A DNA stretch of 64,000 nt, from positions 3,375,400 to 3,439,399 of the forward strand of contig JASKMD010000008.1 in the NCBI GenBank assembly GCA_030144725.1, read 5' to 3'. A program made the position numbers and the translations under genes. This document shows positions 20,701-32,400 of the stretch, piece by piece. The stretch's first letter is position 1, and each line of letters opens with the position of its first letter. Source of the stretch: Haematococcus lacustris. Its lineage: Eukaryota > Chlorophyta > Chlorophyceae > Chlamydomonadales > Haematococcaceae. A model generated the notes under the pieces. That model was not told the DNA's origin and did no database searches. It saw only the letters and a program-made list of their open reading frames with translations.

Positions 20701-21898
20701 GCGGCTGGTCTGCCAGCTTCAAGGCTTTGCAGACAGGAAACACCTTACAGTCAATGTGGGCAAGTCAAAGGTGATGGTCTTCAATGGCAACTCACAAACA
20801 GCAGCACCTAGCATTCGGTACAAGCATGAGATCCTGCCTGTGGTGAGAGAGTTCAAGTACTTAGGCATGCACTTCAACCCCAGCGCCACCCCTGCTTTTG
20901 CTGCCACTCATATGAGGGCTGGCATGTTCCTCGCCATGCGCCAGGCGTGCAAGCGTGCTAGAGAGTATGGGGTCCTGCATGATCCCTATGCCCTGTGTCA
21001 CCTCATTAGAGCGTTTGTGCTCCCCTTAGGGCTGTATGGCAGCCAGGTATGGGGCACTGCCTTCCTTGGGCACGGTATGCAGCTCTCCAACCCAGTGCAA
21101 ACACGCATGCTCAGCTTTCTCAGGTTTGCTGCCAGGGTACGTGGCTCAGTGTCAGGCCTGATGGTGCTGCATGAGTTGGGGCAGCTGCCCCTCCAACTTT
21201 ACTGACTTAGGGTTGCATGCAAGTTCTGGAACACTGCCAAACTATCCCACAGTGACCTGCTAATGAGGGTCATCAAGGCAGATGTGGAGTTAGGCCAGGC
21301 CAGCTGGAGTGCTCAGTTCCAGCTTGCCGCCAGAGAGCTGATGGGGGGTGAGTTCACCTTGAGCCCGGACATGGTCCTAGGCACCAAGGCTATGGAAGTG
21401 AAGTGGCTCGAGAGGTGGGGGAGGCGTTGGGTTGGGTTTGAGGGAGACCCTAGATTGACTGAGACGGTGCATCGGGAGAGATGTTCGTATGCTGCATGGT
21501 TCAAGCATGGGGACGGCATTGGCATCAATCACATGGCACCACACCTGCTTAACAGACAGCTATCTACAGAAGTTCGCACGAGCTTGACTAGGTTCAGGTT
21601 AGGCAACAGCGGTCTGGGGGTGGAGAAGGCTCGGTTTGAGGGGGTTACTTTCATTGATCGCACATGCACCAGATGCACAGAGGGGGTAGTGGATGACGCC
21701 ATGCATTTCATCTTTGAGTGCACTGCCACGAGTTCCATCAGGGAGCAGCCGGAGTTTGCCATGACTCTACAGAACAATAATGAGAATTTTCATGACTTCA
21801 TGTTGAGCCCATGTGCACCTTTGTTTGTGCACCTTGCTTTGAAGTGCGTTACAGAAAGTCCCGAACCCCTAGAGGGGGAGGGCGGCCTAGCAGCCTAA
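17765..21898 (+). mobile_element. Non-LTR retrotransposon (LINE), one ORF broken by two stops
   Basis: One reading frame covers the whole element. It is broken only by TAG 18,371-18,373 and TGA 21,203-21,205. Order: Ala/Gln-rich leader with three tandem units of about 118 bases (17.78-18.10 kb); EEP-type endonuclease (HDVIALCETRS, MGDLNSHLG, FDHSPITLSF); reverse transcriptase (GFIPGRSTMQPMFILRHLV, AFIDFKQAYDHIP, GVKQGCPISPLLFALYVHDI, MYADDLTLV at about 20.65 kb); C-terminal zinc knuckle CTRCTEGVVDDAMHFIFEC. The EN-RT-knuckle layout is that of many LINE clades; I cannot name the clade. At the TGA site the 16.6 kb copy has TGG (Trp), so this stop is a point mutation. The leader's open frame begins with GTG, not ATG, so the true start is unknown. 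Confidence 0.9.
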
Positions 21899-22377
21899 CG
21901 GCTGACGGCTTAAGCGGTGTAAGCCACATCATCACATCATGTTGAGCCCATGTGCGTTACAGAAAGTCCCGAACCCCTAGAGGGGGAGGGCGGCCAAGCA
22001 GCCTAACGGCTGACGGCTTAAGCGGTGTAAGCCACATCATCATCAACTTGCTTAACGACGGTCCTCCGACACCGCCTGCACTAAAGAAAGGCTCGCGGAG
22101 CGAGCATGGCGGGCTGAACATTGATTGTACTTCCTGCTCGATAGCAGGCGCAGTTCAGCCAGTGATACCACTACATACCACCAATGCAATTGATGGTGAG
22201 CAGCTGAGGTGTGTCCGCGATCGCTTGCGCCGGCATGGCCTCACTCGCAAGAGTTAACGCGCCGCTTGCCAGGAGACGCGCAACAGCTCGCAGCTGCCAT
22301 TGTGACAAACGCTATTGAAAACGGTGCAGTATTGAGTTGCAGTATTGTAATTGCATGGAGATTACCAACCCCATGTT
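21899..22377 (+). repeat. LINE 3' tail, partly duplicated in tandem
   Basis: The 3' end (TTGAGCCCATGTGC to GTAAGCCACATCATC) occurs twice, at about 21,800-21,930 and 21,938-22,045. The shared 3' repeat with a GCTCGC-GGA-GCGAGC hairpin (22,091-22,105) follows. Confidence 0.8.
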
Positions 22378-22852
22378 GGGACATCCTGAGGCTGGGTGGT
22401 GGGCACCTGCCAGCCTGGTCAAAGCGGCAGTGCACATATGTGCGCCGCATGGCGTGCGGGCTGGACGTCAGCTGGCTGCTGGAGGAGGGTGGGGTGGTGC
22501 CGACTGTAGCCATGCAGGCTGAGGTGGCATTGCAGCGGGGCCTGATGGGGCTTGGGGAGGGGGAGCTGGTGAATGATGACTGGATGAAGGATCCAGCCAA
22601 CCGGGGCCGGCTGCTGCGGCATGCGGTGCACACTACCAGAGAGATGGAGGCAGCCATGGCAGCCTGGCAGCTGGATATGGTGCCCTGGCAGCAGGCTGAA
22701 CTCAAAAAACCCCGCTCTCCCACACCCTATGCCCTCACCCCCCGCCCCCCCACACCCTATGCCCTCACCCCCACCAGCAAGTGCCGTGCTCGGCATGTCT
22801 TCATTGACACCAAGGGCCTCTACGGCATGATGCGTGACGCCTATCACTAGAT
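22378..22852 (+). pseudogene. Intron-less Fanzor N-terminal fragment fused to LINE
   Basis: Frame 22,209-22,850 includes RRMACGLDVSWLLEEGGVV, RGLMGLGEGELVNDDW, DPANRGRLLRHAVHTTREM, AAWQLDMVPW and CRARHVFIDTKGLYGMM. The last four blocks match the first recognised exon of the Fanzor at 43.5-44.0 kb, with GLLGLGEGEKVDHDW, DPANRGRLLRHAVHTTREM, AAWQLDMVPW and CQARHIFIDTNVLYGLM. In the 44 kb gene an acceptor (TGTTGCAG) lies just before QGLLGLG; here coding sequence continues upstream without interruption (EVALQRGLMG). That is expected of a copy made from spliced RNA. It passes directly into LINE zinc-knuckle sequence at 22,853. Confidence 0.7.
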
Positions 22853-23175
22853 GCACAGAGGGGGTAGTGGATGACGCCATGCATTTCATCTTTGAGTGCA
22901 CTGCCACGAGTTCCATCAGGCAGCAGGCGCAGTTTGCCATGACTTTCCACGATAGTAATGAGAACTTGCATGACTTCATGTTGAGCCCATGTGCACCTTG
23001 CTTTGAAGTGCGTTACAGAAAGTCCCGAACCCCCAGAGGGGGAGGGCGGCCAAGCAGCCTAACGGCTGACGGCTCAAGCGGTGTAAGCCACCTATCTATC
23101 ATGACAGGGTTGCCGGTATGCCTGGTGGTTTGCCAAGAAGAGAAGGCCCGTAAGCCTCGCAAGACCTCGTGTTAC
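22853..23175 (+). pseudogene. LINE tail, third partial copy
   Basis: Begins inside the zinc knuckle (TRCTEGVVDDAMHFIFEC), continues with TSSIRQQAQFAMTF and the 3' tail through GCGGTGTAAGCCACC, then a segment starting ATGACAGGGTTGCCGG. That last segment also occurs just 5' of the 16.6 kb copy. Confidence 0.75.
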
Positions 23176-23480
23176 AGATGAGAAAGAAGATTGTTTTCTG
23201 GAATCCACACAACCGACATAATGCATTGAGAAATGTTACTTGCTGGCAGGTACTGGCCATTTATCCCAAGAGATAATATTGGAGGGGTCAGCACAGACAT
23301 GTCTATTGCCCCATGCGTTGAAGATTGAAACTGCCAGCTTGTTTGAATCGAACTGCCAGTCTGTTATGTGTTGTGTTATGTGCTGTACAACGGGTTGGCA
23401 AATACTGTGTTGCGCTGCGCTCCTGAATATATGTCGACCTGGCTGTTCACCCGGGAACCGGGACCGGCACTGGAACCCAG
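23176..23480. other. No gene; 3' flank of callose synthase
   Basis: Lies between the LINE debris and the callose synthase stop. Nothing coding was recognised. It probably contains the 3' UTR of the minus-strand gene. Confidence 0.5.
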
Positions 23481-26400
23481 TCAGAGCGCCCGGTCGAGGG
23501 ACACCACGTCGTCCACGTAACGACGGTTACGCTGCTGCTGCATGCGCGCGTTGACCAGGTTGACTGCTCGTGATCGGGGCACCGCCGTGGGCGGCGGCGC
23601 GGCCACTACCGCTGCCCCGACTGCGTTCTCGAGCGTGGGTGAGTGTGGCTGCAACGCCGCCTGGTCTGCCTTGGTCAGCCCAATGGTGCGCACAAGCTGG
23701 CCACGTCGAATGCTCTTAGCGAAAGTCGGGTTGAAGAGCAGCAGGTTCTGCAGCCAGCCTACGATGCCGATGAAGGACAGAAGAGCCAACACCGCCAGCA
23801 GGATGTAACCGATCTGCAAGCACATGTCAGCGAGGCAGGCGGCATTAGCACCGGCAGCGCACTTTTGAACCCTGGTTGCATCAGCAATTGATGCAAGTGC
23901 TGTACGCAGCTGCCTTGCCTGCAGTCCTAGGCACCGGCTCTTGTTGCCGAACACTATTGCCCCTACCCCTGCTGAAGTGCTGTTCAGGCCACTCACCACG
24001 CAGTCCAGAGCCAGGAAGCCAGCATCGACAAATGCGCGAGCAGCTGGGGTGCGTGTTGCCATTTGTGTGGCTGCACGATGCACCACTGCCAGCAGGTTTA
24101 GGTTGGCGTACAGGATCAGGCCCAGATTCTGGATGCCGCTGCCGCTGTAGAACTGGCTGAGTCCGACCAGGTAGCCGATGATGAAGAGCACGCACACCAC
24201 TGCGACCCAGAAGCTGTACAGGCGCCACGAGCGGCGGTTGGCTGCGTTGTGGAAGCGTGCCGACGCCTTGATGGTGAGGCCCAGCAGCAACCAGATGATG
24301 AGCGTGAAGATGATGAAGGTGAGGTAGGGCGAGCGCAGTAGGGAGGGGCCCACGGTGATGCTGACGTCCAGACGTGACACGGCGGCCAGAGTGAGCAACA
24401 GCAGTGGCGAGCACTGGGTAATCACGGCCAGGATCACGTTCCCCCAGTGGCTGGTCTGGTGCCCGCGGTCGTTGCGTAGGCGCGACAGCTGCTTGCGGTT
24501 CCACGTGTGCCAGCTGGTGCCGGTGCCGGGGTCGACTTCGCCGCGTAGCCAAGCCGCCCAGCAACCGAAGTCGCGCTTCACCTTGGTCACACTGAAGGTC
24601 ATAGGGTTGAACCTGCAGCCACGGCAAGTGCGTCGGGCCTGGCATCCGAGGCATAGCAGTAGGCTGAAGGTGCCGATGTAGCACCAGGCGGAAGGGCACA
24701 CTAGGGCACAACCTAGGGGTATTGAGGGATGGTGGTGGCCGCTAGGGATGGTGGTGGCTAAGTTGGTTTGGTGGGTTGGGTTGGGCGTTGTGCTGACAAC
24801 CCTTAAGATCACCCACCAGAAGGGTGAGAAGATCAAGGAAGCAGCCACCAGGAAGGTGCCCCAAGTCAAGCCGCCAACATAGCAGTCCTCGCCTGCAGCA
24901 GCATGCATGCCCACAGAACCCGCTCACTCTCGGTGTGCATGCGTTCAAGTGTGTGCGTCTGCACCTGCTCACTTGTGCATCACAAGTTGCAGTTCAATGT
25001 CTACGGCAGGTGCAGCTGTCACTGCCACTGTGACTGTTTAGGGCAGGTGGCAGCTGATGGGCGGTATGACACTCACAGTTGTTGAAGAAATACATGAGGA
25101 TGGCTAGGGACAGCAGCTCCACTCCCAGGTAGATGTGGGAGCGGGCGTAGTTGGTCCTGCATTGGCACAGCAGACCAAGACACTTGCCGCATGGCCCACA
25201 AAGCCACAGCGCCCACAGTGGGTAGATTATGCCTTGGTGTGGGGCATGACGTGCGCTGCTGGTAACGGGGTGGGCAGGAGGGTAAAGTGGACAGGGGCAG
25301 TGGGTGTGGGTGAGGTGCAGAGGTGCAGAAGGGATGGGATTGGATTGTGACATGCAGCATGCAGGCCCACTGACCAGACTTTCAGAAACTGGGAGGTGGT
25401 GAGTGAGAAGCCGCGCCCAGTGCCAATGTACTGGGCTCCTCCATGCGCCATGTCATCAAAGAAGTAGAAAGCGGTGGTCTGCTGCTTGAAAATGAAGAAG
25501 GCAAAGGACCCTGCCACAATCTGCTGAATCAGGATTGCGAATGCCCGCAGAAAGCCATGCTCCAGGGCCAGCTCAGCAATGTAGGGGATGAGGGACAGCA
25601 TGCCCAGCTGAAGAACATTCTCCACACGCAGTGCGTCATACATCGTCACGGTCTGGACTGGCTTGGAGTTCGGGTCACGAGGATTGAGTGGAGGGGTGGT
25701 GGTGACTGTGTAGATGGCATCTGCCCGGGCTAGGGCAAAGAAGACCAGGGCAAAGATCTGGGCGTACACGGTGTGCATGATGAGCCAGTTGACGACATAG
25801 TAGCCCATGCCGCTGTGGTAAAAGTGCAGTAGGCGCACGGGGTCAAGGCGGGAGGCCAGGCGCCACAGGTCTCGGCTGATCATGACCTCGCCAGCTCCTC
25901 CTGAGATCTTGATCTCGAATGCATTGATGGAGTCAAGGCCCATGTCGCGACCCTTGCCCACGCGCATGTACCTGAGCAACGGGGACGTGACTGGTGCATA
26001 GTAGTATGGGCTGATGTGAGGAGTAGGGCTGGTGCATGGAGACATGGGTTGGTGCATGGAAGCATGGGCTAGTGTGTACGTCAGTGTACGATCAGCCTGA
26101 GCCTGCATGCAGGTGCAGTGGTTCTTTCCTGTGCTTTGCTTTGGCAGGAGGTTGAACCACTCACTCTCTGTACTTGATGCGCCCGCCCCTCAGGGTGTGG
26201 TTGAAGCCACCAAAGATGTCCTCACTGATATGCAGCTGGCGCGTAGCCTTGGATGGCCCGCCCTGCAGCCAATCAGCCAGTTGCTTGGCAAGATGAGCTA
26301 GCCAACACACTAATCAGATAAAAGAACAGTTAGCCTTATAACGCGATGGTCAGGCAGGCAGGCAGCCAGGTAGCCAGGCAGGCAGCCAGGCGGGCGGGCG

Positions 26401-29400
26401 GGTGGGCAACAAGCTCACCCGTGTGATGATGTGCAGCTTATTCATAAGGTCAGGGTGGCCGTAGTGCATTCGCACGTTGCCCGGGGTGTCCATGGTACGC
26501 TGGACGATGGTGCCAAAAGCAAACTCCGCAGCCGCAGCAAAAGATCCTAGAGCTCCTGCCTGCGACCAGCAACAGCATGCCGCCGCAGGTGTGGAAGGGC
26601 AGAAGGGCCTGTCTAAAGGCTGAGGCAGGCGGGCAGGCAGGCACACTGTCAAGTAGGCCGACAGTGAACAGCCAACAGGCCAATAGGCTGAGCCGTCATT
26701 GCATGCTCACCTTGTCGGAGAAGATGTCCTCACAGAACCCTACAATGGCTGTGGGTTTCTCAGCTCTGCGCTTCTTGACCAGTGCTCGCTGCATGTCGCG
26801 CCCGGAGGCGTTGGGCAGCAGGGCCAAAGGGGCTGTCACGGCCCTGGCATCTGCAGCAACCATGTACAGGCACGGTAAGGGTCAACTGGTGCATTGCTAG
26901 CCCAGCACCAGCTGCTATCAAGACCCGGCTGATAGGGAAACACTGTCGATGGGTGTCCATTTAGCTGAGCTAGCTAGATGGCTAAGCTGCTGGTGGCGGT
27001 GGTGGTGATGCTGACACTGGTGCTGGTCCTGCTGCACACTCACTGTTGACTTCGGGCTCCAGCTCCCCCAGCATGTTGCGCATCTTGAACGCCTCAGCCA
27101 GGCAGTTGTCCTGGTTCATGTCAATAGTCTGGAGGCCCTCACCCAGGCAGAAGATGATGGCATGGTTCTGGTTCTCCGGCTTGCCCTCACCAATCACCAC
27201 CCCACGCTGGCTGTATCTGCAAGGAGAGAAGGGGCAGCAGGGACGGCTAGGAGCACGTGCTTGGCCCATGGAGCTCTTGCCCATGGCCCATAGAGTCTCT
27301 GCCTCTCCTGCCCATAGCCCCTGGAGCCCCTCTGCCTCCCCAGGCCTGCCATGCCATGACAGCTCACACAGCCTGGTGCCATTCACAGGGTAGCTGGCCA
27401 GAGCGCTGAGCAGCTGAGTTTGCCATACCACACTGCCAGTGGCTTACGCAGCCTGGCGCCATTCAAAAGGTAGCTGAGCTGGTGGACCAAGGTAGGCAGG
27501 GTGAGATGTGCAAGACGTTGGGGCAGTTCCGCCGGGCCCACCTGTTGTGCGGCAGCCGCACCCGGTACAGCTCTTCGACGCGTTGAGCGCACACGAACTC
27601 GGCCGACTCCCAGGCGGCAGGGGGGCCGCGGCGTCCTTGGATCAACACGCTGTACTGCGCCAGGGCTCCGCCGCATGCAGTGCCAGCTGCGAGGACACAG
27701 TGCGTCAGCAACACGGTTAGCCATACAGACCCAGGCGGCAGGCGGGCAGCGCGTCTCGGAGCCAGCGAGGGCCGGGCCATTCCTTACCGGGTGTGACCGC
27801 GCCGTTGGGACCGCCTAGCGCTAGTGGCGCGAAGTCCAGGAACGCCACCTTGAGCTTGTCATACACCTCCAACAGCACATCCACACCTTCGGCCAGCCAT
27901 CGGTTGCGGAGCTCCCGCGCATTGCGGTTACGCCCATAAACCTGCAAGGAACGACCGCCATCGCCCCCATCAGGTTCAAGGCGGGGCTGAGAGGCGGGCA
28001 GTGCTGGGCGCTGGGTGCATCTACCACGTACCTGCGATGAGACGACGTAAGAGAACTTGGAGGACACCAGGTCGTCAATCCAGGCGTCGTACTGGGACCG
28101 TGCCATGTTCGGCGGGCAGGGCTGCTCCAGCCGCGCCAGTACCCTCAGCGCCTTGTCGTAGCTCATCATGCCGCGCACTGTGCGAGCCTGTGAGCAGCAC
28201 GACGCAGCGCACCACCGTGTGGCCAACAGGGAAGCACTGCAAGGCCTTCCATGTCAGGCGGCGAGGCACGCGTGAGAACTCGCAAGGCCGCCAAGGCCCA
28301 CCCCAGCACAGGGGCCCCGCACCACCGCAACTGCTGCCACTTGAATTGATCACCCTACCCACCAGCAGCTGGCCCCGGAAGGATGCCCACAGCTGCAGCT
28401 CCAGTGCCAGGTCAGCCAGGGGCCCTGCCGGTGCGAATGCCTCCTCGCTCACTGCCTGAAGATTCACGCCCAGCCTGCTGCCCAGCCGCTCCTTGAAGTG
28501 CTCCCAGTCGTCAGGGAAGACTGACCGCAGGAAAGCCATGAGCGACACCTGGTCCTCGCTCTCTGTTAGCAAGTCAGACATGCCAGCAGCCGCGGGGCGA
28601 GCACCGGCCAGGGCATGGGGCCCGGGGCCGCCAGCAGTGGGTGCGCTGGGGTCAGGGCAGCCTGTTTGGCTGGCGGCATGGCTCATGCTCAAGGGGTACA
28701 GCACATCCTCCTCATAGCAGGGTGTCAGCACTGTCCAGCTCAGCATCTCATCCTGCCGCCGCAACAGCAGCAAAGGGATGAGGGTCATCGCTGGCATGAC
28801 ATGCAGCACCAGCACCAGCACAGGCATCCAGGTCACCACAACCAGCATATCACACATGTCACGAACACAGGCAATGCAGGCATGCAAGGGACCTTCTCCA
28901 TGAGCCCCTCCAAGCCCCTGGCTCTCTGTTGTCGTGAAGACCTGGAGACATCTACCGGCATGGGCTGCCATGAGCGGTTATTGCAGTTGTGACCATGCAG
29001 CGGCCAGCTTGCCCTCCCCTCTCACCAGTGCGACTGGCTTGGCCAGCTGCTTGTTGGCCAGGCTGCTCATGAAGAAGGTGAGCAGACGCTGCGCCTCAGT
29101 GGACTGGGGACGGGCAGCCGCCGGGGTCAGGGTCAGCATCTTGAGCAGCACCGACACCGCCTGCGCAGCCAGCCAGGCAGCAGCAACAGCCAGGCCCCCT
29201 TGCTGCCAGGCCATCGCAACAGATGCAGCTGTGACCTGGCCCACTCCCTACTCTGCCCATTGAAGCAGCAGGGACTCCACAGCCCTAGGTTGTCCTAGGC
29301 TGCCTACACTGCCATGGCTTGCTCAGGCCGCCCTCTACCATTCAGACCACCCGCCTGGCCCACCTTCTGCACCATGGTGGCGTCACACAGGCCGCTCATG

Positions 29401-32400
29401 TTGGACGAGGTGCCGGATATCCCAGAGCCCTGAGAGATGGGTCCGTGCTGCCCCAGGTCGTCCTGCGCAGCCAGGCACAGAGGTGAGACAGGCGAGAGTG
29501 AGGCCCCCACCTGTAGCCGCTAGCAGGTCACCAGTCCCACTGCAGCGCCTTGCTGCCAGGTCCCAGCAGCACACTGATAACATGGTGCAGGACGTGTCAT
29601 TGTACAGATACAAATGTAGCATGGAGAGAAGTGTTTGAACACAGCAAGCCAAAGAGGTTCACAGTTCACGAAGAGGCTACTTCGACATGCTTCCAACTGG
29701 GTCTGCTCTCGCACCTCCTGGTCGTGCAGAGCCCGCAGGCAAGCGCTGATGGGAGTGGGGTCGACCTCCAGCTGGCTGCGCATGGCCTGTGCGACCGCCA
29801 GCAGGCTCTCCGCCGCCGTGACCTCCGCGGCGCCGAAACCCCACTTGTTCCGCCGGCTGCCGGGACCGCGGCGAGTGTTGCTCCCGCCCGCCACCAGGCG
29901 CACCGCCTGGCACTCCACCTCCAGGCAGGACAGTACCTCGCATAGCGCCAGCACTGCCTCCGCGTGCAAGCTCTGGCGGCGCCGCAGGTCAGCGGGAGTG
30001 CGGGCCGTCATGCCCACTTCCGCCACAGCGCCCAGTAAGCGAACGCACGCTCGCAGCATGCGCTCCCGGCTCTGCTGGTGCGCGGCATCCTGCACCTCCG
30101 GCAGCAGGCTGCAGCCCAGCATCGCCGTCACCGCAGGCGTGCCTAGCAGCCCAAGGTGGGCGCCCAGCCACACCAGCAAGCGCCGAGCCTCGCCCAACAC
30201 CAGGCCTTGAGCTGTGTCAACCAGGCCAGTGTCGACCACGCGCTGCATCTGACCCGCAAAGAAGAAAGCAGGCATCAGGATTGGCCGCACGCCGCTGGCC
30301 TCAAGGCCCTGGTCGTAGCACAGCCGGGTGAAGCGGAGGTTGTCCGCCTCCCGGTCAGAGACCTGCAGGAAGTAGAAGGGAGGGAGCAGGCGTGGTGAGC
30401 AGTTATCAAGGGTTGTAAAGATGTGCCAACGAGGCTGTGGAGCAAAACTGGGGAGCAGAGGCTGTGGAGGGATAAGCACTGCGGGAGGGACTGCACTGAG
30501 GGATAAGCACTGCGGGGTAAGGGCGGCACACATGCAATGGTAGATAAATAAGAAAACATGTGGATGCCCCACCCCCCCCTGCTCACCAAGTCGCCCTCAC
30601 GCAGGTCCGCCACAATCTCATCCCAGGCAGACGCAAAAGCATCCCACATTGCCACGTGCTCATCGTCCTGGCCTTGCAGCATCAGCGCAAGGTCAGCATG
30701 TAGCCGCTTGGCCTTCGTCCCTGATGACAGGTTTCCGCCCTTGCCCCGCCCTTTGCTGGCCCGCTTCACCGCTGCCTTCGCCGCGAGCTTGCTGCCTTTG
30801 CCTGACAGCCCATCTCCCAGCTGGCTTGCGCTCAGACGGGCGCGAGCCGCGTCCATGACCGCCAGACCAGGGACGGAGCGGCCACCGTTCACATCGGTGT
30901 CGGAGGTGTCGCTGGCGCTGATGCTGCTGGCCGCAATGGTGCCAAAGCTGACAGCGGAGTCCGACTCGTCGTCTCCAGACATACTAGCACCTCGAGTGAT
31001 GCCGTTAGCGGCTTGTGTACGCTTGAGAGCGACCAAGGAGCGGCGGGCGCTGTTGCCACGCACACTCATCACGTTGGCCCACCAGCGTGCCGGGCCTTGA
31101 TGGAACTCGCTCACCAGAGAGCTCCTGCACAGTATAGTGGGGTGGGGTGGGGTGGGGTGGGGTGGGGTGGGGTGGGGTGGGGTGGGGTGGGGTGGGGTGG
31201 GGTGGGGTGGGGTGGGGTGGGGTGGGGTGGGGTGGGGTGGGGTGGGGTGGGGTGGGGTGGGGTGGGGTGGGGTGGGGTGGGGTGGGGTGGGGTGGGGTGG
31301 GGTGGGGTGGGGTGGGGGTGGGGTGGGGTGGGGTGGGGTGGGGTGGGGTGGGGTGGGGTGGGGTGGGGTGGGGTGGGGTGGGGTGGGGTGGGGTGGGGTG
31401 GGGTGGGGTGGGGTGGGGTGGGGTGGGGTGGGGTGGGGTGGGGTGGGGGTGGGGTGGGGTGGGGTGGGGTGGGGTGGGGTGGGGTGGGGTGGGGTGGGGT
31501 GGGGTGGGGTGGGGTGGGGTGGGGTGGGGTGGGGTGGGGTGGGGTGGGGTGGGGTGGGGTGGGGTGGGGTGGGGTGGGGTGGGGTGGGGTGGGGTGGGGT
31601 GGGGTGGGGTGGGGTGGGGTGGGGTGGGGTGGGGTGGGGTGGGGTGGGGTGGGGTGGGGTGGGGTGGGGTGGGGTGGGGTGGGGTGGGGTGCCACTCACC
31701 AGTCGCCCACCACACCGATGTCCAGGACACACAGGCCACGCACCACTCCCCACACCACCAAGGTGACCTGGTAGAACACATGGGTGTCCACCATGCAGAC
31801 CATGAGGAAGGGGAGTGTGCGCACAAACACCAGCAGCCAGTCGCCGTCGATGCAGGTGAGAGGCAGCTCGGTGCCCATGATAGTGTAGCGCTCGTTGGCG
31901 CAGGGCAGCCAGTTGTGGCGCAGCACAGCACGGATCTGCAGCATGACACAAGGCACCAGTACACTTGCTGACTGCCAGCCGTGTCATCTCAGTGTGTGCC
32001 TGCAACAGTGGTGTATGCCTGCATCAGCTGGGGAGGCACGAAGCTAGGAATGCTGATGATGAAGCAGAGTAGTGGTGCATGTGCTCATGTTCAGCTGCTG
32101 TGCTTGCATGCCGCTGCCACCACCTCATGCTACATTACCCACCGGGCCGACCATAGGCCTGACGATGACAAAGTAGTCAAAGGCGATCTTGGTGGCAGCC
32201 ACTTGCAGCCAGAAGCCCAGCAGCAGCCCGGACTGCTTCCAGCCAATGGACAAGCTGCCGTCCAGCCAGTAGGAGGCGGCAGGGCGGGCGCTGGACGCCG
32301 CAAAGACACGGGGCAGTCGCAGCATGCTGGTCAGGCTGACGGAGTAACCATCGCGGGTGGTGATCAGGGCGTGGCCCAGCATCAGGGCCGTGTAGCCACC

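Noticed and set aside
30275..32005. ORFs of 200-576 codons with PHPTPPHPTP or GVGWG
   Set aside because: They read through the GGGGT intron array; only the flanking exon parts belong to the callose synthase.
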